A DNA stretch of 64,000 nucleotides from Lactococcus garvieae subsp. garvieae. GTDB taxonomy: Bacteria; Bacillota; Bacilli; Lactobacillales; Streptococcaceae. Made by a program: the position numbers and the translations under genes. The stretch covers positions 992,001 to 1,056,000 of the forward strand of contig NZ_CP118950.1 in assembly GCF_029024465.1 (NCBI RefSeq), given 5' to 3'. Each line of letters opens with the position of its first letter. Positions within the stretch are counted from its first letter, which is position 1. Below are positions 16,076-24,092 of the stretch, in pieces. Below the pieces are notes generated by a model, which worked only from the letters and a program-made list of their open reading frames with translations, did no database searches and was not told the DNA's origin.

Positions 16076-16980
16076 ATAAGATCACAATTATTGGCAGTAT
16101 CAATCTAGATACAACTTTGAGAGTAAGCAATATGCCGAAACCAGGTGAGACTTTACATGCAAAAGAACATTTTACTGCCGGTGGCGGTAAAGGTGCGAAC
16201 CAAGCGGTAGCAGCAAAGCGTTCTGGTGCTGATACTTTCTTTATTGGCGCTATTGGTAAAGACGGTGCTGGGCAAATGATGCGTGAGCTTTTAGAGTATG
16301 AAGATATTGACACATCAGCTGTCCAACTCTTAGAAAGTCAATCGACTGGTCAAGCCTTTATTACCGTGGATGATTCTGGTGAAAACAGCATTATGATTTT
16401 CTCAGGGGCAAATAATGCATTTACCCCCGAACACGTTGAAAACTCCAAACATATTATTGAAAATAGTGATTTTTTGATTGCACAATTTGAAAGCGCGCTT
16501 GACAGTACAGTCGCAGCCTTTAAGTGTGCGAAAGAAAATAAGGTGCGGACTATTCTCAATCCCGCACCTGCGAGAACGGATATTCCTCAAGAACTTTTGG
16601 CTACAACGGATATCATTGTGCCTAATGAAACAGAAGCTGAACTCATAACTGGAATAAAAGTGGAAGATGAGCACAGTCTGAAAGCTGCGGCAGATTATTT
16701 CCACAATCTTGGTATTGAAGCAGTGATTATTACCTTAGGAAGCAAGGGGGCTTATTATGACATCAAAGATGGCAAGTCTGGTATCATCCCCGCTTTCAAG
16801 GTAGCGGCTGTCGATACAACAGCTGCAGGTGATACTTTCATTGGCGCTTTAAGCACTGTTTTGAAAGCAGACTTCAGTAATATTGAGGATGCTATTCTTT
16901 ATGGCAGTAAAGCCTCATCACTGACTGTACAAAGATACGGCGCACAACCCTCTATTCCCTACAAAAATGAACTGGATTAG
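16072..16980 (+). CDS. rbsK: Ribokinase
   Basis: 302 residues, PfkB family. It has [12 protein letters not shown] (sugar-binding lid region) near residues 39-50 and the C-terminal anion hole and catalytic Asp in [13 protein letters not shown]. Phosphorylates D-ribose to ribose 5-phosphate with ATP in the cytoplasm, feeding the pentose phosphate pathway. The start overlaps the stop of rbsR by four bases, and rbsD follows 11 bases later. Length and motifs are normal. Confidence 0.95.
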   Translation: MNKITIIGSINLDTTLRVSNMPKPGETLHAKEHFTAGGGKGANQAVAAKRSGADTFFIGAIGKDGAGQMMRELLEYEDIDTSAVQLLESQSTGQAFITVDDSGENSIMIFSGANNAFTPEHVENSKHIIENSDFLIAQFESALDSTVAAFKCAKENKVRTILNPAPARTDIPQELLATTDIIVPNETEAELITGIKVEDEHSLKAAADYFHNLGIEAVIITLGSKGAYYDIKDGKSGIIPAFKVAAVDTTAAGDTFIGALSTVLKADFSNIEDAILYGSKASSLTVQRYGAQPSIPYKNELD

Positions 16981-16991
16981 GAGTATTTCAA

Positions 16992-17387
16992 ATGAAAAAA
17001 ACAAAAGTTATAAATTCTGATATTTCACGTGTTATTGCCCAAATGGGCCACTTTGACAAGCTCAGCATTGGTGATGCTGGGATGCCAGTTCCAAAAGGAA
17101 CAGAAAAAATTGACTTGGCTGTAGATAAGGGTATTCCAAGCTTCATGGACGTTTTAAATAATGTTTTGGAAGAACTTGAAGTTCAAAAAGTTTATCTTGC
17201 TGAAGAAATTAAAGAAAACAATCCCCAAATTTTAGCCCAAATCACTGATCGTTTACCGGATACACCTGTAGAATTTATCCCACATAGCGATATGAAGGCA
17301 GAGCTAAATAACTGTCATGCCTTTATCCGTACAGGAGAAATGACACCATACGCAAACATCTTACTAGAAAGCAATGTCGTATTTTAA
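16992..17387 (+). CDS. rbsD: D-ribose pyranase
   Basis: 131 residues, normal for RbsD. The catalytic His is in [16 protein letters not shown] near the N-terminus and the C-terminal [18 protein letters not shown] is characteristic. It converts beta-pyranose ribose toward the furanose form that ribokinase uses. SD TAGGAG, third gene of the rbs operon. Confidence 0.95.
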   Translation: MKKTKVINSDISRVIAQMGHFDKLSIGDAGMPVPKGTEKIDLAVDKGIPSFMDVLNNVLEELEVQKVYLAEEIKENNPQILAQITDRLPDTPVEFIPHSDMKAELNNCHAFIRTGEMTPYANILLESNVVF

Positions 17388-17412
17388 AGACAAATAGGAG
17401 AAAAACAAAAAC

Positions 17413-18300
17413 ATGAACACAACAGCACTATTAATTGGTCTTGGCCCGCTACTTGGTTGGGGGCTTTACCCAACAATCGTTTCAAAAATTGGTGGGAAAC
17501 CCGTCAACCAAATCCTCGGTTCAACTTTAGGTACTCTCATTTTCGCCCTAGTTTTTTCAGTGTCACAAGGCATTCATTTAGCTTCAGGGATGGATTTATT
17601 CCTCGGTATTTTATCTGGTATTGGTTGGGCTGCAGGACAAATCGTCACTTTTTACTGCTTTAGTTTGATTGGTTCTTCTAAAGTAATGCCAATTACGACA
17701 GCTTTCCAACTCTTAGCTGCATCACTTTGGGGTGTGGTTGCTTTGGGAAACTGGCCTGGAGTAAGTGCTAAAATTTTGGGAGCTTTCTCTCTTATCCTTA
17801 TTATTTTTGGTGCGAGCTTAACGGTTTGGTCTGAAGAAAAAACACCCGCAAGTACAGGTCTTTTGAGAAAAGTAGTTATTTTCTTAGCTCTTGGAGCGAT
17901 TGGTTATTGGGCCTACTCTGCTGCCCCTCAAGCAAGTAACTTATCAGGTCAAGAGGCCTTCCTCCCACAAGCCATTGGTATGTTATTGACTGCCCTTATT
18001 TATAGTATTGTCATCTCTTTCAAAGAGAAGACAAAAATGGCAATCTTCGAAAGTGTATCCTACAAGCATATTATTTCTGGTTTCTTCTTTGCATTTGCGG
18101 CCTTAACTTATCTTATCTCAGCTCAGCCTGATATGAATGGTTTGGCAACTGGATTTATCCTCTCTCAAACATCTGTTGTATTAGCAACATTGACAGGAAT
18201 CTGGTTCTTAAATCAAAGAAAAACAAAAAAAGAAATGCTCTTAACAATTATTGGTCTGGTCTTAATTATTATTGCAGCCTCAATAACGGTTACTATTTAA
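17413..18300 (+). CDS. rbsU: Ribose uptake protein, GRP/DMT-type transporter
   Basis: 295 residues with ten predicted membrane helices. It starts ALLIGLGPLLGWGLYPTIVSKIGGKPVNQ, a hallmark of the glucose/ribose porter (GRP) family in the drug/metabolite transporter superfamily, and matches RbsU of staphylococci and lactobacilli. It would import ribose by proton symport in place of the RbsABC transporter used by many bacteria; no ABC genes are present. SD TAGGAG. It is the last gene of the operon and a terminator follows directly. The substrate follows from its neighbours. Confidence 0.9.
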   Translation: MNTTALLIGLGPLLGWGLYPTIVSKIGGKPVNQILGSTLGTLIFALVFSVSQGIHLASGMDLFLGILSGIGWAAGQIVTFYCFSLIGSSKVMPITTAFQLLAASLWGVVALGNWPGVSAKILGAFSLILIIFGASLTVWSEEKTPASTGLLRKVVIFLALGAIGYWAYSAAPQASNLSGQEAFLPQAIGMLLTALIYSIVISFKEKTKMAIFESVSYKHIISGFFFAFAALTYLISAQPDMNGLATGFILSQTSVVLATLTGIWFLNQRKTKKEMLLTIIGLVLIIIAASITVTI

Positions 18301-18306
18301 AGATAA

Positions 18307-18327
18307 ATGCAGCTGCAAAGGCTGTAT
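18307..18327 (+). terminator. Terminator of the rbs operon
   Basis: ATGCAGC (18307-18313) pairs with GCTGTAT (18321-18327, one G-U) followed by TTTTTT. Confidence 0.82.
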
Positions 18328-18345
18328 TTTTTTATATTAAGATAT

Positions 18346-18353
18346 GCTATACT
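18346..18353 (+). promoter_or_regulatory. Extended -10 promoter of rsgA
   Basis: TGCTATACT is an extended -10 (hexamer 18348-18353), giving a leader of about 120 bases before rsgA. Confidence 0.55.
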
Positions 18354-18376
18354 TGAAGTAAAAGAAAGGAGCAATT

Positions 18377-18430
18377 ATGCACGTCAATAAGGAAATTGTA
18401 AGACATGGGGAGGCACTCGCTCACGTCTGA
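18377..18430 (+). CDS. Candidate 17-residue leader peptide upstream of rsgA
   Basis: A short frame encoding MHVNKEIVRHGEALAHV with AAAGGAG (18366-18372) four to five bases before its ATG. Its 3' part overlaps an 8-bp stem: GGGAGGCA (18408-18415) pairs with TGTCTCCC (18438-18445). The same TCTCC can instead pair weakly with the GGAGG of rsgA (18467-18471). Ribosome occupancy of the short frame could thus change access to the rsgA start. The ribosome site is good; function is inference, and chance remains possible. Confidence 0.45.
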   Translation: MHVNKEIVRHGEALAHV

Positions 18431-18479
18431 ACCATGTTGTCTCCCAATAAGTCACTAAAACTTTTTGGAGGAACAAAAA

Positions 18480-19565
18480 TTGAACACAAACTACACATTA
18501 AATACATTAGGCTTTACAGAAAAGTTTAAACAAGAAGCTCTAAAATATCCAGCTTTTTATCCCGGACGAGTAATTGAACAGAACCGTAACCAATACACCG
18601 TCGCAACTCAATCAGGTGAAGTCAAAGCAGAAGTATCGGGGAAATACCGTTTTGAAACATCAGCATCACTTGACTTTCCAGTAGTCGGAGATTTTGTTCT
18701 CTTAGATCGAGAAACAGATTCTACCGGACGCGCCCAAATTCAACGCTGTTTACTGCGCCATTCAGCCCTTATTCGTAAAGCAGCAGGAGAGGCGCATGAA
18801 CGCCAACTTATGGCGGCTAATATAGATAAAGTTCTGATTTGTATGTCGCTGAACGAAGACTTTAATTTGCGACGCGCAGAGCGTTATCTTACTCTAGTAT
18901 GGGTATCAGGTGCTCTTCCTGTCTTTGTGTTAACTAAAACAGATGTAGCGGAAGATATGGAACAAAAACAAGCAGCGCTTCAAGAAATTAGTTTCGGTGT
19001 TGATATTATTATGACATCCTCACAAACTGAAAATGGATATGTTCCTTTACAGTCCTACATCACAACCGGTGAAACCTATGTTTTGATTGGTTCATCTGGT
19101 GTGGGTAAATCAACATTGGTGAACACATTACTAGGACAAAAAACGTTAAAAACAAATGACCTACGTAATGATGGTAAAGGAAAACATACCACGACACAAC
19201 GTAGACTATTTCAACTGCCTTCAGGAGCTATGATTATTGATACACCCGGGATACGTGAAGTTGGCTTAGATCAAGCTAGTTTTAACGAAAGCTTCTCAGA
19301 TATTGCAGCTTTAGAGTCACAGTGTAAGTTTTCTGATTGTGCGCACGGCACTGAACCAGAATGCGCTGTTCAAGCTGCTCTTATACAAGGGGAACTTTCC
19401 TACGAACGTTTTGTAAACTATCAAAAATTACAAAAAGAAATGGCTTACACAGGTTTGCATGCTAAAGAAGTTGAAAGAAAAAAACTCGACATGATGTTTA
19501 AAGAAGTTGGTGGGATGAAAAAAGCCCGTAAAACTCTCAAACAAAAAAATAAGCGGCATTACTAA
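18480..19565 (+). CDS. rsgA: Small ribosomal subunit biogenesis GTPase RsgA
   Basis: 361 residues from TTG 18480, eight bases after GGAGG. It has an N-terminal OB fold, then a circularly permuted GTPase domain: TKTD (G4) comes before the P loop GSSGVGKSTL (G1) and DTPG (G3). A C-terminal zinc knuckle follows (CKFSDCAHGTEPEC). RsgA checks maturation of the 30S decoding centre and is released on GTP hydrolysis. N- and C-terminal extensions fit a Gram-positive paralogue of the YloQ/YjeQ type. Its leader may contain a regulatory short frame. Monocistronic, with a strong terminator after it. Confidence 0.93.
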   Translation: MNTNYTLNTLGFTEKFKQEALKYPAFYPGRVIEQNRNQYTVATQSGEVKAEVSGKYRFETSASLDFPVVGDFVLLDRETDSTGRAQIQRCLLRHSALIRKAAGEAHERQLMAANIDKVLICMSLNEDFNLRRAERYLTLVWVSGALPVFVLTKTDVAEDMEQKQAALQEISFGVDIIMTSSQTENGYVPLQSYITTGETYVLIGSSGVGKSTLVNTLLGQKTLKTNDLRNDGKGKHTTTQRRLFQLPSGAMIIDTPGIREVGLDQASFNESFSDIAALESQCKFSDCAHGTEPECAVQAALIQGELSYERFVNYQKLQKEMAYTGLHAKEVERKKLDMMFKEVGGMKKARKTLKQKNKRHY

Positions 19566-19606
19566 AAGGAAAAGCACTGACCCTCACAATCAGTGCTTTT
19601 CCTTTT
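19564..19606 (+). terminator. Terminator of rsgA
   Basis: A perfect 17-bp stem (19564-19580 with 19590-19606) with a 9-base loop and T run. Confidence 0.92.
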
Positions 19607-19842
19607 TCGTGATAAAGGTACAAGTATAGAGCAATCAAAATCAAAGAACGGCTACTGTTTTAAAACTGCTAGAGGGATTAGCTGTCATTTTACGTTCAAT
19701 AAGAACAACTAATCCTTAAAAATTCGATGCATTATTTTAGACAAACTAGTGCTTATCATAAAAAAATACTTTTTTTATTACTTATAGTAAACACAAAAAC
19801 ATGAATGTTCAAATTGCTCTTAAAAATGAACTTATGTTTTAG
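19607..19842. other. Intergenic region with an inverted repeat
   Basis: No gene seen. GGATTAG (19675-19681) and CTAATCC (19709-19715) form an inverted repeat extended by TGT/ACA around a 19-base AT-rich loop; its role is unclear. At the right end TATACT (19843-19848) is a -10 for the next gene. Confidence 0.5.
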
Positions 19843-19876
19843 TATACTATAAGTAAATAAGACTATTGGAGAAAAT

Positions 19877-20218
19877 ATGAAAAGATTTATTGGATTAACT
19901 GTTATATCAATTATTTTTTGTGGAGGCTATTTTGCTTTAAAACATATTTTAAACACGACCGACTATTACGCGAAGGTCACTTTGGAGAATAAGACAAGTT
20001 CCGCAGACAGACATACTCGTGGCTCAGAAAGTGAATATGTCTATCTCTTCAAATCGTCTAATAGTAAAGGAGAAGTCAAAGATCTAAGTTTATGTGCAGA
20101 GTCATTACACGAAGGTGTATACATCATGGCTCACGTAAATTACGATAAGGTTGTACGTTGGAATATTGTAGAAGAAAGAAGTGTTCCGCCAAAAGCGCTA
20201 GAAAAGATAAAGTTATAG
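19877..20218 (+). CDS. YxeA-family (DUF1093) small membrane/secreted protein
   Basis: 113 residues. One N-terminal hydrophobic segment (FIGLTVISIIFCGGYFAL) acts as a signal or anchor, followed by DYYAKVTLENKT and a short beta-rich domain ending in KALEKIKL. This is the layout of YxeA/DUF1093 proteins, which form a small OB-like fold outside the membrane and have no known function. TTGGAG ribosome site six to seven bases from ATG. It is flanked by its own promoter (TATACT, 19843-19848) and terminator, so it is monocistronic. Confidence 0.75.
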   Translation: MKRFIGLTVISIIFCGGYFALKHILNTTDYYAKVTLENKTSSADRHTRGSESEYVYLFKSSNSKGEVKDLSLCAESLHEGVYIMAHVNYDKVVRWNIVEERSVPPKALEKIKL

Positions 20219-20228
20219 AATAACAAAT

Positions 20229-20249
20229 AATAATGCGTACTGCATTATT
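20229..20249 (+). terminator. Terminator after the YxeA-like gene
   Basis: AATAATGC (20229-20236) pairs with GCATTATT (20242-20249), then TTTTTG. Confidence 0.8.
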
Positions 20250-20301
20250 TTTTGTTTTCTTTAATATTAATAAACATTGAAGCAATTAATTCGCTTTTAT
20301 T

Positions 20302-20349
20302 CTGACAATTCTGTACAATTCTGTACAATTAAAATATAAAGCGCTATCA
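20302..20349 (+). promoter_or_regulatory. Pilus promoter with 10-bp direct repeats and cre-like site
   Basis: Three ACAATT units start at 20305, 20315 and 20325, within CTGTACAATT repeats spaced exactly 10 bp (one helix turn). They span the -35 position (TGTACA, 20312-20317), 17 bp from a TATAAA -10 (20335-20340). AAAGCGCTATCA (cre-like, 12 of 14, 20336-20349) overlaps the -10. An activator on the repeats and CcpA control are inferred. Confidence 0.5.
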
Positions 20350-20371
20350 AAACGAAAGATTGGAGAAGGAT

Positions 20372-22090
20372 ATGAATAATACAAGGAAAAGAAAGTTTAC
20401 CTTAGCTTCTGTGGTGTTACTCGCTGCAGTTTCAAACATGATTGTTTCTCAATCAGCTGTTGAGGCTGTAACGACTACTATTAAAAACCAGGTTTCTAAT
20501 GGTGAGGTTATCATTTATGCACAGCAGGCTGGACCTTCCAGTGCTGCCGCTACGGGAAACGCTATCGGTAATAATGATGGTACACAACAAGCTGCAGGAG
20601 AATCTTCAACATCTACGGCGACAAATAACTTAACAATGTCGAATGTTCAGTTTTCTGCAACTAAAATTACACCAACTGGTGCTGCTTCAGCAATGGTCAA
20701 CAGTAAAGGGGAGGTAGTATCTTCAGCCTTCACGGCCGATGCTTCCACAAGAAAAATTCAGAAAACAGATACCAATGGTATGACTGACTTTACGGGACTT
20801 ACTGACGGTTATTGGCTTTTTCACCAAATGACCTTGGTTGGCGGTGTACAGACCGTGAAGGATTTTATTGTGACGGTTAATACTTCTGATACAACCAATA
20901 AAGGGCCACTGAATGTCTATCCGAAGCAGGATATGACGAAATATAAAAATTTATTTGATATCGCTGCTACAAACGCTGATGATAACTACAACGGAAAAAC
21001 GCCGAATGAACTTGCATCACCCAATGCAGATACGACAACTTTGATTGATACAAATGAGAGTGATGCTGGCAACACAACGACAGCAGCAGCTGGAAATATG
21101 GTCGGTTGGAACGTCAATGCAAGCTTTGATAAATCACAATGGGCAAATACTTCTGATACAGTAACAGCGCCGGATATCGCAGATAATGTGAAAGCAAAAT
21201 TTACGCTGGAAGATACGATTCCAGCAGGCTTCACAATCGGTACTCCAACGCTCAAGGCGGGTACAACAGCTTTAACGCCTGTAGTAGATTATACAATGAC
21301 GACCACCAATCAAGTGGTTTCAGTTTCTTTAACAAGTGACGGTATGAAAAAAGTAGCAGGTTTGCTTGATGCTGCAACAGGTAGAATCAATATGAACCTC
21401 TACATTCCTACGACGGTATCAGGTAGTGTTACTGCGGGGGCATATAAAGATAACGCTAAAACAACAATCATCAATGCTTATGGTGTTGACCTCAGTTCAA
21501 CGCCTAAAAATTCAACTGTGAATATTGGCGGTGTCCAACTGACGAAAACAGATGGGACTTCAGCAATTACTTCGTCTCCAGCTACATTTGTGTTGGTAAG
21601 AGCAAAAAATGCGACAGCGGCTGAGGCCTTGGTTAAAAAACATGCTGCAAGCTTTAATGGTTCTTCCTCGGATCTTTCCAGTTTACCAACAGCCTACTCT
21701 TCAACTGACAATGCCTCTTTCGTGACACAGGCTGATGGAACAATTGCGGTCAAAACAACTGGGGCTTCAGGAGTGGCAACTTTTTCCGGTCTTAACCTTG
21801 TTGATACCAACACAGACACAGAAAACACAAGCAACTATTTTGCCGTCGAAGTGATTGCTCCTGATGGTTTCCAATTACCGACAGCAACCACAGCTGCCAA
21901 TGTAACGAAGGTGAATGCTTCAACAACACCTGCTGCTCATAATAATGACATTGTGAATAATAAACCATTTCCACTTCCATTTACTGGTGGAGCAGGAATT
22001 GTCACAGTGGTGTTAATAGCAGGAGTAGCGGGCTTTGCAGCAATGGTCATTCGTAAAAAGAAACAAGATGCTGAGGTAGATTCAAAATAG
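20372..22090 (+). CDS. Major pilin (SpaA-type backbone), LPFTGG anchored
   Basis: 572 residues from ATG 20372 after GGAGAAGG. A signal peptide (hydrophobic ASVVLLAAVSNMIV) is followed by a Ser/Thr/Ala-rich region. The pilin motif NVYPK has K185, the lysine expected to be linked to the next subunit. An isopeptide-forming domain spans about residues 215-380, and an E-box-like YFAVEVIAPDGF lies near 490. The sorting signal LPFTGG is at 535-540, followed by a membrane helix and RKKKQ. Class C sortase joins the Thr of LPFTG to K185 of another copy. Next to srtC and two more LPXTG proteins, so this is a sortase pilus operon. Confidence 0.92.
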   Translation: MNNTRKRKFTLASVVLLAAVSNMIVSQSAVEAVTTTIKNQVSNGEVIIYAQQAGPSSAAATGNAIGNNDGTQQAAGESSTSTATNNLTMSNVQFSATKITPTGAASAMVNSKGEVVSSAFTADASTRKIQKTDTNGMTDFTGLTDGYWLFHQMTLVGGVQTVKDFIVTVNTSDTTNKGPLNVYPKQDMTKYKNLFDIAATNADDNYNGKTPNELASPNADTTTLIDTNESDAGNTTTAAAGNMVGWNVNASFDKSQWANTSDTVTAPDIADNVKAKFTLEDTIPAGFTIGTPTLKAGTTALTPVVDYTMTTTNQVVSVSLTSDGMKKVAGLLDAATGRINMNLYIPTTVSGSVTAGAYKDNAKTTIINAYGVDLSSTPKNSTVNIGGVQLTKTDGTSAITSSPATFVLVRAKNATAAEALVKKHAASFNGSSSDLSSLPTAYSSTDNASFVTQADGTIAVKTTGASGVATFSGLNLVDTNTDTENTSNYFAVEVIAPDGFQLPTATTAANVTKVNASTTPAAHNNDIVNNKPFPLPFTGGAGIVTVVLIAGVAGFAAMVIRKKKQDAEVDSK

Positions 22091-22120
22091 TAAAATAACC
22101 TTGCCGTGCAGGAGGAGCAC

Positions 22121-23365
22121 ATGCGTGATAAAATTCCAGATAAAAAAAGAGAGCGTCGATTCTCACTGCGCAATATCATTTCCACCCTTCTATTGATTTT
22201 TGCTTTGGGCCTCTTGTTTTATCCTATCTTTGTGAACTATATGGTCGCGCAGCAAAATAAAACGACAATCCAAAAATATACCAGAAATGTTGAAACGCTA
22301 AAGCCAGCGCAAGCAAAACACCTTAAAGAAGAAGCTGCTCTTTATAATCAGTATATTTATACCAAAAGTCAATACCAAAGCTGGAATAAAGCAGTACCTG
22401 AGTATAAGAAACAGTTGATTACTGATAAGGATAAAGTTATTGCTTATCTCTCTATTCCTCAAATTAAGATTACGAATATTCCTGTTTATAGTGGCGATAG
22501 TGAAGAAACATTAGCAGCTGGTGTAGGCCACATCCCGCAGACGAGTTTGCCAATTGGTGGGGAAAATACACACGCTGTATTATCAGCGCATTCTGGACAT
22601 ATTAATAACACCTTGTTTTCTGATTTGGAAGACTTGAAAATGAAGGATGTTTTCTACATTCATGTCTTAGACCAAACATTAAAATACGAGATTTTTGAGC
22701 GAAAAATTGTGAATCCTGAAGATACGGACGCTATTAATGTTATTCCAGGAAAGGATTTGGTCACACTGGTTACATGCTGGCCGACAGGCATCAATAATAA
22801 GCGCTTACTTGTTACAGGAAGACGTGTTACTACAACTACGATGACCCCACAAGAACACATCCAACGTAATAAATACGGCTATAATTTCTGGGTGATGCTT
22901 CTTGCAAGTTTGTTAGCGTTGTGTGCATTAAGGCTTGTTTTACGGAATATCTTAGGTGCTAAAAACTATAATATGCGCATCGATAGAGCGCAGTTTGATG
23001 CAATTCAAAAAGGCAAACAAGAGCTTATTATTGCGCCACTTCCTCAGGGAAGTAAAAAGTACCGTTTAAAAGATAAGGTTACACTTATTGCGGCAGAGGC
23101 TCTTGAGTCTAATAAACGGCAATATTTTGAAAAATCAGAGGGTCAAGAGTGGCAGAGCGTTAATAAGAGTAAGGAAGCTGAAAAACAAAAAGTAAAAATC
23201 ACTCAAATCATAGATGCAGATAAATTTAATAAACCAGATAGACACTTAGAAAATACAACATATTCTAATTTTAAAAAGGCAGCGGAGCAACTGCTACAAG
23301 AGCGGTTAAATACAAAGCGGCTTCCTGAAAACTGTATTTTAATTAAGGTGAAGGTAAAAGAATAA
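22121..23365 (+). CDS. srtC: Class C sortase (pilus polymerising) with long C-terminal tail
   Basis: 414 residues from ATG 22121, after GGAGGAG. An N-terminal membrane helix (about 20-45) is followed by the sortase barrel with H157 (LSAHSGH), C219 (TLVTCWPTG) and R228 (NNKRLLVTG). A second helix near 260-280 anchors the C-terminus. Two oddities: I find no DP-aromatic lid motif normally seen in class C sortases, and a charged tail of about 135 residues follows the second helix, predicted to be in the cytoplasm; usual members stop soon after that helix. It lies between the two pilin genes, 30 bases from the first. Confidence 0.9.
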   Translation: MRDKIPDKKRERRFSLRNIISTLLLIFALGLLFYPIFVNYMVAQQNKTTIQKYTRNVETLKPAQAKHLKEEAALYNQYIYTKSQYQSWNKAVPEYKKQLITDKDKVIAYLSIPQIKITNIPVYSGDSEETLAAGVGHIPQTSLPIGGENTHAVLSAHSGHINNTLFSDLEDLKMKDVFYIHVLDQTLKYEIFERKIVNPEDTDAINVIPGKDLVTLVTCWPTGINNKRLLVTGRRVTTTTMTPQEHIQRNKYGYNFWVMLLASLLALCALRLVLRNILGAKNYNMRIDRAQFDAIQKGKQELIIAPLPQGSKKYRLKDKVTLIAAEALESNKRQYFEKSEGQEWQSVNKSKEAEKQKVKITQIIDADKFNKPDRHLENTTYSNFKKAAEQLLQERLNTKRLPENCILIKVKVKE

Positions 23366-23383
23366 ATTTTAGAGAGGATCCCA

Positions 23384-24067
23384 ATGAAAAAAAGACGACT
23401 ATTGGTGCTTATATTCTTTTTTTCAATTGTCTTATTGAGAGGGAATAATACGCCAATTCAAGCGGCCGAAAGACATTCTCAAAATATAATAATTGTAAAA
23501 TATGGGCTCACATCGGCGTCTCAAGGATTTTCTTCTGAACAAAGCTTTAATACCGGTTTAAAAATTAACAATATCATTATTGATAATTCTGGTAAGGAAC
23601 TTCAGCCTATAGCTGATATAAGCTATACGGTGCAGCAAATTATGGAGAAGGATGCTCTAGCAGTAGCAGCGATGGACCCGTCAAGTTACATAAAAGTGGG
23701 AAACCCAATAAAACTTCTGACAAATAAAGAAGGGATCGCAAGCATACGCTTAGGGGACGGCAAATATATCTTAACCGAGCAAGTTAATAGAGCTGCAGGA
23801 CTTATTGATCCGCAAGCTCCTGTCTTGCTTGATCTCCCAACAGCCGATAGCCTAGAAGAGATTTATATTTATCCCAAATCTAGTCTTATTAAGACTGAGA
23901 AGAAACTTAGACAAAATCATCTTAAGCCAACACACATCCAGTACAGACATGATTTACCCCATACGGGCGAAAAAGTCTCATGGTTTATCGCACTTGGTGG
24001 AGCATTTCTTTTGATTATTATTGCTTTTGTTCTTAATCGTAAAGAAAAAAGCACCCAAACGAAGTAA
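23384..24067 (+). CDS. Minor/basal pilin with LPHTG sorting signal
   Basis: 227 residues. Signal peptide (LLVLIFFFSIVLLRG), then one beta-rich domain, a pilin-like motif IYIYPK with K165, and a C-terminal LPHTGE (191-196), helix and RKEKS tail. SD GAGAGGATCC is adequate. The short length and the basic spacer before LPHTG suit the pilus base that links the fibre to peptidoglycan; the YPK lysine would accept the backbone pilin. It could also be a second shaft subunit. It is 18 bases after srtC and 25 before the adhesin gene. Confidence 0.82.
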   Translation: MKKRRLLVLIFFFSIVLLRGNNTPIQAAERHSQNIIIVKYGLTSASQGFSSEQSFNTGLKINNIIIDNSGKELQPIADISYTVQQIMEKDALAVAAMDPSSYIKVGNPIKLLTNKEGIASIRLGDGKYILTEQVNRAAGLIDPQAPVLLDLPTADSLEEIYIYPKSSLIKTEKKLRQNHLKPTHIQYRHDLPHTGEKVSWFIALGGAFLLIIIAFVLNRKEKSTQTK

Positions 24068-24092
24068 ATTTAGGGGAAGGAGGTGAATTTAT

